A stretch of DNA of 64,000 nt from Salinilacustrithrix flava (GTDB lineage Bacteria > Actinomycetota > Acidimicrobiia > Acidimicrobiales > Salinilacustritrichaceae): NCBI RefSeq assembly GCF_041228405.1, contig NZ_CP133888.1, positions 1,674,001-1,738,000 of the forward strand. The letters run 5' to 3'. The notes below the pieces were generated by a model that did not search any database, was not told where the DNA came from, and saw nothing but the letters and a program-made list of their open reading frames with translations. The translations under genes and the position numbers were made by a program. Positions 24,845 to 33,624 of the stretch are shown piece after piece; position 1 is the stretch's first letter; every line of letters begins with the position of its first letter.

Positions 24845-24872
24845 TTGTGAACGTGTGAACGAGCCCTACCCT
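24845..24872 (+). promoter_or_regulatory. rex promoter with tandem Rex half-sites
   Basis: TGTGAACG occurs twice head to tail (24846-24853, 24854-24861). TTGTGAA is the half-site of the Rex operator, whose consensus is an inverted repeat (TTGTGAANNNNTTCACAA). TTGTGA (24845-24850) is placed as a -35, 16 bp before the -10 TACCCT (24867-24872), which is 6 bp before the rex GTG. Binding here would block polymerase; autoregulation is inferred. Confidence 0.5.
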
Positions 24873-24878
24873 CGTGCC

Positions 24879-25529
24879 GTGGCCGAGCGTGGTGGCAAGC
24901 GCATCCCCGATGCCACCGTGGCGCGCCTGCCGATCTACCTGCGCAGCCTGCTCGAGCTGGGGCCCCAGACGCCCACCGTGAGCAGCGAGCAGCTGGCCGA
25001 GTCCGCCGGCGTCAACGCGGCCAAGGTGCGCAAGGACCTGTCCTACCTCGGCAGCTACGGCACTCGCGGGGTGGGCTACGACGTCGAGTACCTGCAGGCC
25101 CACATGCGCCGGGCCCTCGGCATGACCCAGGACTGGCCCGTCGTCATCGTCGGCATCGGCAACCTCGGCGCCGCTCTCGCCAACTACGGCGGGTTCGGCA
25201 ACCGCGGCTACCCGGTCGCCGCCCTGGTCGACGCCAGCCCCGACGTGGTCGGCCGCACCTTCGGCGACCTCGTGGTCCGCCACGCCGACGAGCTCGCCGA
25301 GGTCGTCGCCGAGGAGCACATCGCCATCGGCGTCATCGCCACACCGGCGCCGGCAGCCCAGGCCGTGGCCGACGAGCTCATCGCCGCCGGGGTGCGCTCC
25401 ATCCTCAACTTCGCGCCGACGGTGCTGACCGTGCCGCCCGAGGTCTCCCTGCGCAAGGTCGACCTCGCCGTCGAGATGCAGATCCTGTCCTTCTACCAGC
25501 AGCACGGCCCGACCTCGGCGGCCGAGTAG
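24879..25529 (+). CDS. rex: Redox-sensing transcriptional repressor Rex
   Basis: A 216-residue protein of normal length. N-terminal winged helix (IPDATVARLPIYLRSLLEL ... SAGVNAAKVRKDLSYLGSYGTRGVGYDV) and C-terminal Rossmann domain (VIVGIGNLGAALANYGGF, ending with the swapped helix DLAVEMQILSFYQ). Rex senses NADH/NAD+ and represses respiratory genes when NADH is low relative to NAD+. First gene of a run with precorrin-2 dehydrogenase and hemA, as in Streptomyces rex-hemACD. GTG start, leaderless-type promoter. Confidence 0.93.
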   Translation: MAERGGKRIPDATVARLPIYLRSLLELGPQTPTVSSEQLAESAGVNAAKVRKDLSYLGSYGTRGVGYDVEYLQAHMRRALGMTQDWPVVIVGIGNLGAALANYGGFGNRGYPVAALVDASPDVVGRTFGDLVVRHADELAEVVAEEHIAIGVIATPAPAAQAVADELIAAGVRSILNFAPTVLTVPPEVSLRKVDLAVEMQILSFYQQHGPTSAAE

Positions 25530-25531
25530 CG

Positions 25532-26179
25532 ATGCCGGTCGACGGTCCGCAATACCCGGTGAACCTGGTGCTGCGGGGCCGTTCGGTGCTCGTGGTCGGC
25601 GGTGGCCCCGTCGCCACGTCGAAGGTGGAGGGGCTCCTGGACGGGGGAGCGGACCAGCTCCTCGTCGTCGCGCCCGATGTGACCGATGACCTCCAGGCCT
25701 GCGCCGACGACGGGATCGTGGCGATCGAGCGCCGGCCCTACGCCAGCCCCGAGGCCGCCGAGCACCGCCTCGTCGTCACCGCCACGAGCGACCCCGGCGT
25801 CAACCACCAGGTGTTCCTCGACGCCGACGCCGCCGGCGTGTGGGTGAACTCGGCTGACGACCCGGCCAACTGCACCTTCACGCTGCCGGCTCGCGTGCGG
25901 CGCGGCACCCTCCTCGTGACCGTCGCGACGGGGGGTCACAGCCCCGCGCTGTCCACCTGGCTGCGGAGGCGATTCGAAGACGAGTTCGGCCCGGAATACG
26001 ATGCCCTGGTGGAGCTCCTCTCCGCGGAGAGGGAATCCATCAAGGCCCAGGGTCGTTCAACTGAAGGACTCAAGTGGCAGGAGGCCCTCGATGCCGGGCT
26101 TCTCGACCTGCTGCGTGCCGACCGCCGAACCGAAGCGCTGGAACTGCTGAGATCATGCCTGTCGTCGTCATCGGGGTGA
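25532..26179 (+). CDS. Precorrin-2 dehydrogenase / sirohydrochlorin ferrochelatase-like (CysG N-domain, Met8-like)
   Basis: A 215-residue protein: NAD-binding VLVVGGGPVATSKVEGLL, the VVTATSDPGVNHQVF loop, NSADDPANCTFTLPA and the RGTLLVTVATGGHSPALSTWLR segment of siroheme synthase N-domains. It oxidises precorrin-2 to sirohydrochlorin and may insert iron. Paired with the CobA-HemD fusion in the same region it could complete a siroheme route. It starts 2 bp after the rex stop and overlaps hemA by 25 bp. Confidence 0.85.
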   Translation: MPVDGPQYPVNLVLRGRSVLVVGGGPVATSKVEGLLDGGADQLLVVAPDVTDDLQACADDGIVAIERRPYASPEAAEHRLVVTATSDPGVNHQVFLDADAAGVWVNSADDPANCTFTLPARVRRGTLLVTVATGGHSPALSTWLRRRFEDEFGPEYDALVELLSAERESIKAQGRSTEGLKWQEALDAGLLDLLRADRRTEALELLRSCLSSSSG

Positions 26180-27420
26180 ACCACCGCACGGCCCCCCTCG
26201 GGGTGCTCGAGGCGATGACCGTCGGCGACGCTGCGCTCGGCAAGACGCTGCACGCGCTGCTCACCAAGGAGCACGTGTCCGAGGCTGTCGTGCTCTCCAC
26301 GTGCAACCGCACCGAGGTCTACGCGGTCGCCGAGAAGTTCCATGGCGGCTACGCCGACGTCCGCGCCGTGCTGGCCGAGCTCGCCTTCCTCGACCCCGAG
26401 GACTTCGCCGACCACCTCTACGTCCACCACGACACCGCCGCGGTGGCCCACCTCTTCGACGTGGTCTCCGGCCTCGACTCCGCCGTCCTCGGCGAGCACG
26501 AGATCCAGGGCCAGGTCAAGACGTCGTGGGAGAAGGCCCAGCGGGAGGACGCGGCCGGCACCACGCTGAACCTGCTGTTCCGCCACGCTCTCGAGGCCGG
26601 CAAGCGGGCGCGCAGCGAGACCGGCATCGGCCAGGGCACCGCGTCGGTGTCCTACGCCGCCGTGGCCCTCGCCGCCCAGCAGCTCGGCAGCCTCGACGGC
26701 CGCCGGGCCATCGTGCTCGGGGCCGGCGAGATGGGTTCGTCCATGGCCGAGTCGCTCGCCTCCGCCGGCGTGGCCGAGCTGGTCGTTGCCAACCGCACCC
26801 ACGACAAGGCCAAGGCGCTCGCCGCCGCCGTCGGCGGTCGGGCCATCCGCTTCACCGACCTCGGCTCGGAGCTGGTCGACGCCGACGTCGTGCTCACCTC
26901 CACCGGTGCGGCCTCGGTGCTGCTCACCCGCGACGACGTCGAGGCTGCCATGGTCGCCCGCGGCGGCCAGCCGCTCGTGCTGGTCGACATCGCCGTGCCC
27001 CGCGACATCGAGCCCTCGGTGGCCGACGTCGCCGGCGTGACGGTGCTCGACATGGACGACCTCGGCGCCTTCGCCGACCGGGGCCTGGCCGAGCGCCGCC
27101 GGGAGGTCGACGCCGTCCGCTCCATCCTCGACGAGGAGCTCGAGCGCTACCGGTCCGCCACGTCGGCCCGGGAGATCGCACCGGTCATCGTCGCCCTGCG
27201 CGAAGGGGCCGAGGCGCTGCGCACCGCCGAGCTGGAGCGGGCCCGCGCCCGCCTCGCCGACCTCGACGACGCCCAGATCGCCGCGGTCGAGAAGCTCACC
27301 CAGGGCCTCGTCGCCAAGCTGCTGCACCAGCCCACCGTGGCGCTGCGTGAGGCCGCGGGCACCACCAAGGGCGACCGCCTGGTCCAGGCCCTGCGCGACC
27401 TCTACGACATCGATTCCTGA
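26155..27420 (+). CDS. hemA: Glutamyl-tRNA reductase
   Basis: A 421-residue enzyme: IGVNHRTAPLGVLE, catalytic Cys50 in STCNRTEVY, the DSAVLGEHEIQGQVK segment and NADPH loop VLGAGEMGSSMAE, with a C-terminal dimerisation helix. It reduces glutamyl-tRNA(Glu) to glutamate-1-semialdehyde, the committed step of the C5 haem pathway; HemL, encoded at 32248-33510, completes it. Start ATG at 26155 lies inside the preceding gene, which implies tight coupling. Confidence 0.94.
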   Translation: MPVVVIGVNHRTAPLGVLEAMTVGDAALGKTLHALLTKEHVSEAVVLSTCNRTEVYAVAEKFHGGYADVRAVLAELAFLDPEDFADHLYVHHDTAAVAHLFDVVSGLDSAVLGEHEIQGQVKTSWEKAQREDAAGTTLNLLFRHALEAGKRARSETGIGQGTASVSYAAVALAAQQLGSLDGRRAIVLGAGEMGSSMAESLASAGVAELVVANRTHDKAKALAAAVGGRAIRFTDLGSELVDADVVLTSTGAASVLLTRDDVEAAMVARGGQPLVLVDIAVPRDIEPSVADVAGVTVLDMDDLGAFADRGLAERRREVDAVRSILDEELERYRSATSAREIAPVIVALREGAEALRTAELERARARLADLDDAQIAAVEKLTQGLVAKLLHQPTVALREAAGTTKGDRLVQALRDLYDIDS

Positions 27421-27427
27421 CCGACCC

Positions 27428-28351
27428 TTGAGGTTGCGCGCCGCCACCCGCTCGTCGCCGCTGGCTCGGTGGCAGACCGAGCACGTGATCGCCCTCCTGG
27501 AGGCGGCGCACCCCGGCATCGAGGTCGAGCCGGTGCTGCTCACGTCGGCGCCCGACAAGGACCTGACCACCCCGATCTCCGCGCTCGGCGGCAAGGGCCT
27601 GTTCGCCAAGGAGGTCCAGGAGGCCGTGCTCGACGGTCGGGCCGACTTCGCCGTCCACTCGGCCAAGGACCTCCCTTCGGAGACGGTGCCCGGCCTGACG
27701 CTCGCATCGGTCCCCGAGCGGGGCGACCCCCGCGACGTGCTGGTGGGGGCTGCCCTCGTCGACCTGCCCGTCGGCGTCGTCATCGCCACCGGCTCCAACC
27801 GCCGCCGGGTGCAGCTGCAGGACCTGCGACCGGACCTCCGCTTCGTGGAGCTGCGGGGCAACATCCAGCGCCGGGTCGCCACCGCCGGCACGAAGATCGA
27901 TGCCGGCGACCTGGCCGGGACGCCGATCACCGCGATCATCGCCGCCGGCGCCGCCATGCTCCGCCAGGACATGGAAGCCGCCATCACCGACTGGCTGCCG
28001 GCCTACGTGATGACGCCCCAGGTCGGCCAGGGCGCGCTCGGCATCGAGTGCCGGGCCGACGACGACGCCACCCGTGACCTGCTCGCCGCCATCGAGCACG
28101 CCCCGAGCCGGCGCCGGGTGGACGCCGAGCGCTCGTTCCTGGTCGCCCTCGGGGGTGACTGCGACCTGCCCGCCGGCGCCCACGCCACCCTCGCCGACGA
28201 CGACCCGGGCAGCGAGATCACGCTGCGGATGGTGATCGGCGCCGACGACGGCTCCCGCCTCGAGCGGGCCGTCATCCGCGGCACCGACGCCGCCACCATC
28301 GGCGCCGACGGGATCACCCTCCTCCCCGTCGCCGACCTCCTCGGCGGGTGA
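27428..28351 (+). CDS. hemC: Hydroxymethylbilane synthase (porphobilinogen deaminase)
   Basis: A 307-residue enzyme: LRAATRSSPLARWQ start region, DFAVHSAKDLP with the catalytic Asp, LRGNIQRRV, and the dipyrromethane-cofactor Cys245 in GGDCDLPAGAHA. It condenses four porphobilinogens. No ATG is available; TTG at 27428 (7 bp after the hemA stop) gives MRLRAATRSSP, the normal length. A TTG six bases on is an alternative. The 3' end overlaps the opposing Cys-rich gene by 38 bp. Confidence 0.92.
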   Translation: MRLRAATRSSPLARWQTEHVIALLEAAHPGIEVEPVLLTSAPDKDLTTPISALGGKGLFAKEVQEAVLDGRADFAVHSAKDLPSETVPGLTLASVPERGDPRDVLVGAALVDLPVGVVIATGSNRRRVQLQDLRPDLRFVELRGNIQRRVATAGTKIDAGDLAGTPITAIIAAGAAMLRQDMEAAITDWLPAYVMTPQVGQGALGIECRADDDATRDLLAAIEHAPSRRRVDAERSFLVALGGDCDLPAGAHATLADDDPGSEITLRMVIGADDGSRLERAVIRGTDAATIGADGITLLPVADLLGG

Positions 28352-29000
28352 TCTCCACCATCACGTCGGTGCCGACGAGCGCCTCGATCTCCTCGGCCAG
28401 GGACTCGATGACCGGCCGGTCGCCGACGTAGGCGTCGGCCTGGTCCGGGCCGCTCGGCCGCTCGGTGCAGCACCAGTGCATGGTCTCGCCGTCGGAGCCC
28501 CAGTCGGCCCGGCTCCAGCGCCGCAGGGTGGCGGTGTCGCCGTCCCGGTCGATGCGCAGCGGCAGCTGCCAGCACACCTCCGGCTTCCAGTCGATCACCG
28601 GCTCGCCCGCGGCCTCGGCTGCCCGGTGCAGGGCGCAGCCGACGCCGCCGGGGAAGCCCGGTCGGTTGAAGAAGATGCAGGCGCCGTCGACGACCCGGGT
28701 GTTGGTGCGGGTGTCGTCGGAGAAGAACCCGTGCTCGGCGGCCTCGGCGTGGTGCTGGAGCTGCTCCGGCTCGAGCGTGGCGCCGAGGGCGGCGACCAGC
28801 ATCGCCTCGTCCTCGTCGAGCATCTCGGCGCCGACCGAGCAGCACCCCTGCATCAGGTGGGCTGCCGGCTCGTCGAGGATGCCCTGGCAGCCGTCGCCCC
28901 ACAGGCAGGTCCAGCTGGACTCGAGGAAGCCGACGTCGATGCGCCAGCGGGTGCCGTCGACGGGGTCGACCACGTCTTCGAAGCGCTCGTCGGCTGGCAC
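28314..29000 (-). CDS. Cys-rich conserved protein, DUF3109/YkgJ-like metal-binding pattern
   Basis: A 228-residue protein with spaced cysteines: WTCLWGDGCQG, QGCCSVGAEM, GACIFFNRP, GVGCALH, EVCWQLPLR and HWCCTERP. The order Cys, Cys-Cys, Cys, CALH, Cys-x-(L)-P resembles DUF3109/YkgJ proteins, proposed to chelate Zn or Fe-S. Function unknown; position inside the haem genes hints at metal handling. Minus-strand TAGCCT (29012-29007) lies 6 bp before the GTG, a leaderless-type promoter. Overlaps hemC convergently by 38 bp. Confidence 0.7.
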   Translation of the reverse strand: MPADERFEDVVDPVDGTRWRIDVGFLESSWTCLWGDGCQGILDEPAAHLMQGCCSVGAEMLDEDEAMLVAALGATLEPEQLQHHAEAAEHGFFSDDTRTNTRVVDGACIFFNRPGFPGGVGCALHRAAEAAGEPVIDWKPEVCWQLPLRIDRDGDTATLRRWSRADWGSDGETMHWCCTERPSGPDQADAYVGDRPVIESLAEEIEALVGTDVMVEITRRGGRRRGGG

Positions 29001-29048
29001 CGCACCAGGCTACGGCCACCCGGCGCTCACGATCGTAAGGTGCCTTCC
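29001..29048. promoter_or_regulatory. Divergent leaderless-type promoters
   Basis: Minus: TAGCCT (29012-29007), 6 bp to the GTG of the Cys-rich gene. Plus: TAAGGT (29036-29041), 7 bp to the ATG of the cobA-hemD fusion. The gap is 48 bp and neither gene shows a ribosome binding site. Confidence 0.55.
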
Positions 29049-30509
29049 ATGACCGTGTACCTCGTCGGCGCCGGCCCCGGAGACCCCGGCCTGCTGACCG
29101 TGCGAGGCGCCGAGCTGCTCCGGCGGGCCGACGTGGTCGTGCACGACCGGCTGTCCGCCGAGGAGCTGCTCGACCTGGCGCCGGCCCACGCCCAGCGCAT
29201 CGACGTCGGCAAGGTCCCCGGCCACGCCCGGGTGCCCCAGGACGGCATCAACGAGCTGCTGGTCGAGCACGGCCGCTCCGGCGCCACGGTGGTGCGACTG
29301 AAGGGCGGCGACCCGACGGTGTTCGCCCGGGGCGGGGAGGAGGCCCAGGCCCTCGCCGATGCCGGCGTGCCCTTCGAGTTCGTGCCCGGCATCACCTCTG
29401 CCATCGCCGTGCCCGCCTACGCCGGCATCCCGGTGACCCAGCGGTTCTCCTCCACCAGCTTCACCGTCGTCACCGGCCACGAGGACCCGACCATCGGCGA
29501 GGACGGCTCGGTGGACTGGGACGCCGTGGCCCGGGTCGGCGGGACCATCGTCGTGCTGATGGGCGTGGGCCGGATCCAGAAGATCTGCGACCGGCTCATG
29601 GCCGCCGGACGCCCGGCCGACACGCCCGCCGCCGCCGTCATCTGGGGCACCCGCGCCGAGCAGCGCACGGTCCGGGCCACCCTCGGCACGCTGGCCGCGC
29701 AGGACCTGGAGTCGCCGGCCACCATCGTGATCGGCGCCGTCGCCGGCCTCGACCTGGCCTGGTTCGAGCGGCGCCCCCTGTTCGGTCGCACCGTGGTCGT
29801 CACCCGGGCCCGGGCCCAGGCGTCGTCCCTCGTCGCTCGTCTGCGCGAGCTCGGCGCCGCCACCGTGGAGATCCCCGCGATCCGCATCGACGATCCTGCG
29901 GACGGGGGCACCGCTCTGCGCTCGGCCGTCGCCGACCTGGCCGGCAACGACTGGGTGGTGGTGACCTCCCCGAACGGCGCCCGCCGCCTGCTGGCCGAGT
30001 GCCGCGACGCCCGCGCCTTCGGTGCGGCGCAGGTGGCGGCGATCGGTCCGGGCACCGCCGATGCGCTGCGGGAGGGCAACGTCGAAGCCGACCTCGTCCC
30101 CGAGCGCTTCGTGGCCGAGGGCCTGCTCGAGGTCTTCCCCGACCCGCCGCCCGGCGGCGGTCGGGTGCTGCTGGTCCGGGCCGCCGAAGCCCGCGACGTG
30201 CTGCCCGAGACCCTGCGCGAGCGGGGCTGGACCGTCGACGTGGTCGAGGCCTACCGCACGGTCCAGGGCACGCCGTCGCCCGACGAGCTCGCCGCCGCCG
30301 CCGAGGCCGACATCGTCACGTTCACGTCGTCCTCCACGGTCCGGAACTTCCTCGCCGTCTGCGACGCGGTCCCGCCCATCGTCGCCTGCATCGGCCCGGT
30401 CACCGCCGACACGGCCCGGGAGCACGGCCTCACCGTCGACGTCGAGGCCGACGTCCACACCATCGACGGCCTCCTCGCCGCCCTGGTCGTCCACCTCACC
30501 CCCACCTGA
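29049..30509 (+). CDS. Uroporphyrinogen-III C-methyltransferase / uroporphyrinogen-III synthase fusion
   Basis: A 486-residue bifunctional protein. Residues 1-245 are a CobA/SUMT methyltransferase: VYLVGAGPGDPGLLTVRG, VVRLKGGDPTVFARGGEEA, VPGITSAIAVPAYAGIPVT. Residues 255-486 are HemD: RTVVVTRARAQASSLVARL, WVVVTSPNGARRL, AIGPGTADAL, FTSSSTVRNFL. HemD makes uroporphyrinogen III from the HemC product, and CobA methylates it toward precorrin-2, so the fusion sits at the haem/corrin branch point. Such fusions are common in actinobacteria. Confidence 0.92.
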   Translation: MTVYLVGAGPGDPGLLTVRGAELLRRADVVVHDRLSAEELLDLAPAHAQRIDVGKVPGHARVPQDGINELLVEHGRSGATVVRLKGGDPTVFARGGEEAQALADAGVPFEFVPGITSAIAVPAYAGIPVTQRFSSTSFTVVTGHEDPTIGEDGSVDWDAVARVGGTIVVLMGVGRIQKICDRLMAAGRPADTPAAAVIWGTRAEQRTVRATLGTLAAQDLESPATIVIGAVAGLDLAWFERRPLFGRTVVVTRARAQASSLVARLRELGAATVEIPAIRIDDPADGGTALRSAVADLAGNDWVVVTSPNGARRLLAECRDARAFGAAQVAAIGPGTADALREGNVEADLVPERFVAEGLLEVFPDPPPGGGRVLLVRAAEARDVLPETLRERGWTVDVVEAYRTVQGTPSPDELAAAAEADIVTFTSSSTVRNFLAVCDAVPPIVACIGPVTADTAREHGLTVDVEADVHTIDGLLAALVVHLTPT

Positions 30510-30583
30510 GCCTTCGGTGGTCCGGAATCGACCAGATCCGGTCGGGTTCTGACCAGCGGAGCGGGTTCGGGCAGGATCGTCCC

Positions 30584-31249
30584 GTGCCCCCCGACGCGAT
30601 CCTGTTCGACTTCGACGGACTCGTGCTCGACACCGAGACCTCGGAGTTCCTGACCGTGGCCGAGAGCTTCGCCGACCACGGCCTCGACCTGTCCCGCGAC
30701 GACTGGGTGGCCATCATCGGCACGGCCGACCACCCGCACTGGATGGACATGCTGGAGGAGGCGCTGGGCCGGCCCCTCGACGACCGGGAGGCGATCCTGG
30801 AGACCCGCCGGGCCCGCCACCACGCCCGCATCAGCGAGGAGCCCCTGCGCCCCGGGGTCATCGAGCTGGCCACGGCGGCCACGGAAGCCGGCGTGGGTGT
30901 GGCCATCGCCAGCTCCAGCCCCCTCGACTGGGTCACCGGGCACCTCCAGCGCTTCGACGTGGACCACCTCTTCCCCGTGAAGGCGACGCGCGACGACGTC
31001 GGCAAGGAGCGGACCAAGCCCCACCCGGACCTGTTCCTGCTCGCCGCCGAGCGCCTCGGCGTCGACCCCACCCGCTGCGTGGTGCTCGAGGACAGCGAAC
31101 CGGGCGTGATCGCGGCCAACGCCGCCGGCTGCGCCACCGTCGGCGTGCCGGCCGGCATGACCGCCGAGCTGGCCTTCACCCACGCCGACCTGGTCGTGCG
31201 CTCGGTCGCGGAGCTGGACCTGGACCGCCTGAAGGGGCTGTTCGGGTGA
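30584..31249 (+). CDS. HAD-superfamily (subfamily IA) phosphatase
   Basis: A 221-residue protein: motif I DFDGLVLDTE with nucleophile Asp, motif II ASSSP, motif III Lys in KERTKPHPD and motif IV EDSEPGVIAANAAG. The helical cap after motif I is type C1, as in beta-phosphoglucomutase and phosphoglycolate phosphatase relatives. GTG at 30584 with CAGGAT 6 bp before it. Substrate unknown; no direct link to haem synthesis. Confidence 0.83.
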   Translation: MPPDAILFDFDGLVLDTETSEFLTVAESFADHGLDLSRDDWVAIIGTADHPHWMDMLEEALGRPLDDREAILETRRARHHARISEEPLRPGVIELATAATEAGVGVAIASSSPLDWVTGHLQRFDVDHLFPVKATRDDVGKERTKPHPDLFLLAAERLGVDPTRCVVLEDSEPGVIAANAAGCATVGVPAGMTAELAFTHADLVVRSVAELDLDRLKGLFG

Positions 31250-31254
31250 GGTCG

Positions 31255-31260
31255 TAGGCT
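31255..31260 (+). promoter_or_regulatory. -10 box of hemB (leaderless type)
   Basis: TAGGCT, 7 bp before the hemB ATG and only 6 bp after the HAD stop; no Shine-Dalgarno sequence. Confidence 0.5.
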
Positions 31261-31267
31261 CGCTCCG

Positions 31268-32251
31268 ATGGCCTTCCCCGAGCGACGACTCCGCCGCCTC
31301 CGACGCACGCCCGCCCTCCGGCGCATGGTCGCCGAGACCCACGTGGGGCCCGACGACCTGATCGCTCCGCTGTTCATCCGGGAGGGCATCGACCAGCCCA
31401 ACGCGATCGAGTCGCTGCCGGGCGTGGTCCAGCACACCGTCGACAGCGCCCGGCGCGAGGCGGCCGAGCTCACCGCCCTCGGCGTCCCTGCGGTCATCCT
31501 CTTCGGCGTCCCGGCCACCAAGGACGCCACCGGCAGCCAGTCCTGCGATCCCGACGGCATCGTGCAGGTCGCCCTGCGGGCCCTGAAGGCCGATCTCGGC
31601 GACGACCTCGTGCTCATCGCCGACCTGTGCGTCGACGAGTACACCGACCACGGCCACTGCGGCGTCGTCCGCGACGACGGCACGGTCGACAACGACGCCA
31701 CCCTCGAGCTCTACACGATGGCCGCCGTCGCCCAGGCCCGGGCCGGCGCCGACATCGTCGCGCCGTCCGGGATGATGGACGGCCAGGTCGCCGCCATCCG
31801 CTACGCCCTCGACCAGGACGACCACCCCGAGATCCCGATCCTCGCCTACGCGGCCAAGTACGCCTCGGCGCTCTACGGGCCGTTCCGGGACGCAGTCGAC
31901 GTCACCATCGCGGGGGGTGGGGACCGCAAGGGCTACCAGCAGGACCCGGCCAACGTGCGGGAGTCCATGGAGGAGATGGAGGCCGACCTGTCCGAGGGCG
32001 CCGACATGCTCATGGTGAAGCCGGCGCTGGCCTACCTCGACGTGCTCAGCCGGGCCCGGTCCCGCTTCGACGTGCCCCTCGCCGCCTACCACGTGTCCGG
32101 GGAGTACGCGATGGTCAAGGCCGCCGGCGAGCGGGGCTGGATCGACGCCGACGCGGTCATGCGCGAGCACCTGCTCGGCATCAAGCGCGCCGGGGCCGAC
32201 CTCATCCTCACCTACGCCGCCCGCCAGATCGCCGAGGAGCACGCCCGATGA
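31268..32251 (+). CDS. hemB: Porphobilinogen synthase (delta-aminolevulinic acid dehydratase)
   Basis: A 327-residue enzyme of normal length. FPERRLRRLRRTPALRRMVAET start region, metal region ADLCVDEYTDHGHCG, Schiff-base lysines in LAYAAKYASALYGPFR and DMLMVKPALAYLD. The metal motif is mixed: two of the three zinc cysteines remain and the middle one is Asp, as in some actinobacterial enzymes. Condenses two aminolevulinates. Overlaps hemL by 4 bp (ATGA). Confidence 0.94.
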   Translation: MAFPERRLRRLRRTPALRRMVAETHVGPDDLIAPLFIREGIDQPNAIESLPGVVQHTVDSARREAAELTALGVPAVILFGVPATKDATGSQSCDPDGIVQVALRALKADLGDDLVLIADLCVDEYTDHGHCGVVRDDGTVDNDATLELYTMAAVAQARAGADIVAPSGMMDGQVAAIRYALDQDDHPEIPILAYAAKYASALYGPFRDAVDVTIAGGGDRKGYQQDPANVRESMEEMEADLSEGADMLMVKPALAYLDVLSRARSRFDVPLAAYHVSGEYAMVKAAGERGWIDADAVMREHLLGIKRAGADLILTYAARQIAEEHAR

Positions 32252-33510
32252 CCACCAACGAAGAGCTCTACGCCCAGGCCGAGGCCCACATCCCCGGTGG
32301 GGTCAACTCGCCGATCCGCGCCTTCCGGGCCGTGGGAGGAACGCCGTACTTCGTCGAGCGCGCCGAGGGACCACGGGTGTGGGACGTCGAGGGCACGGAG
32401 TACCTCGACCTCGTCCAGAGCTACGGCGCGGTCATCGCCGGCCACGCCCACCCGGCCATCGTGTCGGCCATCCAGGAAGCGGCGACGAAGGGGACCTCCT
32501 ACGGCGCGCCCACCGAGGGCGAGGTCCGCATCGCCGAGGAGATCTGCGCCCGGGTCCCGAGCGTGGAGAAGGTCCGCCTCGTCAGCTCCGGCACCGAGGC
32601 CACGATGTCGGCCATCCGCCTGGCCCGGGGCCACACCGGCCGGACGAAGCTGGTGAAGTTCGCCGGGAACTACCACGGCCACGGTGACGCGCTGCTGGCC
32701 CAGTCCGGCTCGGCCCTGGCCGTGTTCTCCCTGCCCGAGAGCGTGGGCGTCACCGAGGCCACGGTGGCCGACACCATCGTCATCCCGTTCAACGAGGTGC
32801 CCACCCTCGACGACCAGGTCGCCGCCGTGATCCTCGAGCCCGCCGCCGCCAACATGGGCCTGATCCCGCCCGAGGAGGGCTTCCTGCAGGCGCTGCGCGA
32901 CGAGTGCGACCGGGTCGGCGCCCTGCTCATCTTCGACGAGGTCATCACCGGCTTCCGGGTCGCCCGCGGCGGGGCCCAGGAGCTGTACGGCGTCGACGCC
33001 GACCTGACCTGCTTCGGCAAGGTCATCGGCGGCGGCCTCAACATCGGGGCGTTCGGCGGCCGGGCCGAGATCATGGACTCCCTGGCCCCCGACGGGCCGG
33101 TGTTCCAGGCCGGCACGCTGTCGGGCAACCCGCTGGCCACCGCTGCCGGCCGTGCCGCCCTCGACCTGCTGGACGACGCGGCCTACGACCGGCTCCGCGC
33201 CGGAGCGACCCGCCTCGCCGACGGCCTGGCCAAGGCGTTCGCCGACGCCGGCATCGACGTCGTGATCCCGCGGGTGAGCTCGCTCGTCGGCCTCCACCTG
33301 GGCGACACCGCGCCGCGCACCTACGACGACGCCAAGACGACCGACGTCGACCGCTACCGGCGCTTCTTCCACGCCATGCTCCGGCGCGGCGTGGCCATGG
33401 CGCCGGGCGCCTACGAGGTCCTGTTCCCCGGCCTGGCCCACACCGACGACGTCATCGACGACATCGTGGCCCGGGCATCCGAGGCCGCCGCCGAGGTGGC
33501 CGAGGGCTGA
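32248..33510 (+). CDS. hemL: Glutamate-1-semialdehyde 2,1-aminomutase
   Basis: A 420-residue PLP enzyme: HIPGGVNSPIRAF start region, SSGTEATMSAIRLARGHTGR, FAGNYHGHGDALL, IFDEVITGFRVARGGAQ and PLP-binding Lys258 in TCFGKVIGGGLNIGAFGG. It makes 5-aminolevulinate from the HemA product. Last gene of the tetrapyrrole block; downstream begins the atypical island. Confidence 0.94.
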   Translation: MTTNEELYAQAEAHIPGGVNSPIRAFRAVGGTPYFVERAEGPRVWDVEGTEYLDLVQSYGAVIAGHAHPAIVSAIQEAATKGTSYGAPTEGEVRIAEEICARVPSVEKVRLVSSGTEATMSAIRLARGHTGRTKLVKFAGNYHGHGDALLAQSGSALAVFSLPESVGVTEATVADTIVIPFNEVPTLDDQVAAVILEPAAANMGLIPPEEGFLQALRDECDRVGALLIFDEVITGFRVARGGAQELYGVDADLTCFGKVIGGGLNIGAFGGRAEIMDSLAPDGPVFQAGTLSGNPLATAAGRAALDLLDDAAYDRLRAGATRLADGLAKAFADAGIDVVIPRVSSLVGLHLGDTAPRTYDDAKTTDVDRYRRFFHAMLRRGVAMAPGAYEVLFPGLAHTDDVIDDIVARASEAAAEVAEG

Positions 33511-33624
33511 CGACGGGACGTCGACCCGCATCGGTGGTGAGATCGGCTGAGCGATCTGTGCGCCAGCGAGCCTGGAGAGGTTCTGGTTCCGGCCGCCGGA
33601 CAACCGGCACTATCCAGCGGCCCC

